From Calditerrivibrio sp. (GTDB lineage Bacteria > Chrysiogenota > Deferribacteres > Deferribacterales > Calditerrivibrionaceae), in assembly GCA_020217115.1 (NCBI GenBank), contig JAIWOA010000077.1, forward strand, positions 1 to 13,501: a stretch of 13,501 nucleotides of DNA, in the 5' to 3' direction. The translations under genes and the position numbers were made by a program. Of this stretch, positions 13,007 through 13,501 are shown piece after piece; within the stretch, counting starts at the first letter, position 1, and each line of letters opens with the position of its first letter. The notes beneath the pieces were generated by a model. That model saw only the letters and a program-made list of their open reading frames with translations, did no database searches and was not told where the DNA came from.

Positions 13007-13501
13007 ATGAGAAAGACTTTTTTGGTTATTTTAGTTTTAGCTATTTTCAGTACTGTTGGCTATTCACTGGAGTTTCAGCCTGTAGGAGCAAGGCAGCTTG
13101 GTATGGGTGGTGCTGGCGTTGCTTCCAGTTACGATGCAACTGCGCAATACTATAACCCAGCTATATTTGGTTTTTTTGGGAAATATGGGAAAGAGACTTT
13201 AGAAAAAAAGAAATTTGGGATTAATGCTCAATTAGGTGCAGGTATTCGATTAAACAACAACCTTGGAGAAGCTCTGGATGAGCTGTCGAAAATAGATTAT
13301 GATGCATTATCAAATATAGCATCAACTAGTACAAATTTAACACAAAGTGATTACACAAATGCGGTAAAATTGCTGTCAATCCTTAAAAAGATACAAGAAA
13401 GAGGAGGGGCACTTACCATTAATGCCGATGGACTGATTGCTTCCAGAGTTGGTAGATTTGGTATCGGTTTGTATGGAATAGCAGAGGCATCTGGTAAACC
13501 T
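13007..13501 (+). CDS. TraF_2/FadL-like outer-membrane protein, 5' part
   Basis: The frame is open from ATG 13007 to the window end (165 codons), so the gene continues beyond it. A signal peptide is evident (MRKTFLVILVLAIFSTVGYS, then LEF). The mature N-terminus carries PVGARQLGMGGAGVASSYDA followed by TAQYYNPA. This G-A-R-x-[LM]-G-M-G-G-A ... YYNPA pattern is typical of FadL/OMPP1, PorV and TraF_2 barrels, where the N-terminal segment forms the plug or first strands. Databases often label such proteins 'conjugal transfer protein TraF', but nothing else here suggests conjugation, so I read it as an outer-membrane barrel of unknown cargo. AGGAGGT ends 4 bases before the ATG and overlaps the stop of the preceding gene, so the two are one operon. 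Confidence 0.82.
   Translation, partial: MRKTFLVILVLAIFSTVGYSLEFQPVGARQLGMGGAGVASSYDATAQYYNPAIFGFFGKYGKETLEKKKFGINAQLGAGIRLNNNLGEALDELSKIDYDALSNIASTSTNLTQSDYTNAVKLLSILKKIQERGGALTINADGLIASRVGRFGIGLYGIAEASGKP

Noticed and set aside
12970..13155. Open frame across the end of the exported-protein gene and the start of the barrel gene
   Set aside because: It is in a different frame from both genes. The correct frame from 13007 has a strong ribosome binding site, a signal peptide and family motifs.
13007..13501. Conjugation machinery suggested by TraF-like similarity
   Set aside because: No relaxase, coupling protein, pilin or other transfer gene is visible. The similarity is to a general outer-membrane barrel pattern.

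Overview
This is an AT-rich window (roughly one third G+C by eye) from a motile bacterium with an outer membrane. The clues are a FliD/FliS filament-cap locus, Sec signal peptides, and a predicted outer-membrane barrel of the FadL/TraF_2 type. The mix of genes and the base composition would fit a Deferribacter/Calditerrivibrio-like member of the Deferribacterota, but that placement is inference and no rRNA is present to confirm it. Genes are tightly packed. No gene-free stretch exceeds about 110 bases, and no tRNA, rRNA, CRISPR array, insertion sequence or integrase is visible.

Region 1 (1-4711, plus strand) is a translationally coupled operon. It holds the 3' end of metX (homoserine O-acyltransferase), a class I SAM methyltransferase, a FetA-like ABC ATPase, a FetB/UPF0014 membrane permease, and a ClC-family chloride transporter or channel with a CBS-domain pair. 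Every junction overlaps, by 4 to 17 bases, so the genes are probably co-expressed. The link between methionine synthesis, possible metal export and anion transport is not obvious.

Region 2 (4719-8628, minus strand) is a late flagellar operon in the order fliD, fliS, an unnamed 109-residue gene, a 58-residue YjfB-like gene, and a 109-residue FliT-like coiled-coil gene. FliD is long (863 residues) because of tandem flagellin-IN-type repeats. A sigma-28-like promoter lies just upstream of fliD. The fliD Shine-Dalgarno sits in the loop of a hairpin that resembles a CsrA site. The unnamed gene after fliS ends in a segment that can be aligned without gaps to the flagellin C-terminus, which is the part of flagellin that FliS binds.

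Region 3 (8691-10062, plus strand) is a two-gene unit, a HAD-IA phosphatase and an acyl-ACP thioesterase-like double hot-dog protein, overlapping by 4 bases. Its best promoter would give a nearly leaderless mRNA.

Region 4 (10113-13501, plus strand) has its own sigma-70-like promoter. It encodes a 942-residue exported protein with no recognised family, followed 9 bases later by the start of a TraF_2/FadL-like outer-membrane protein that runs off the window. The pair looks like an uncharacterised envelope or surface system.
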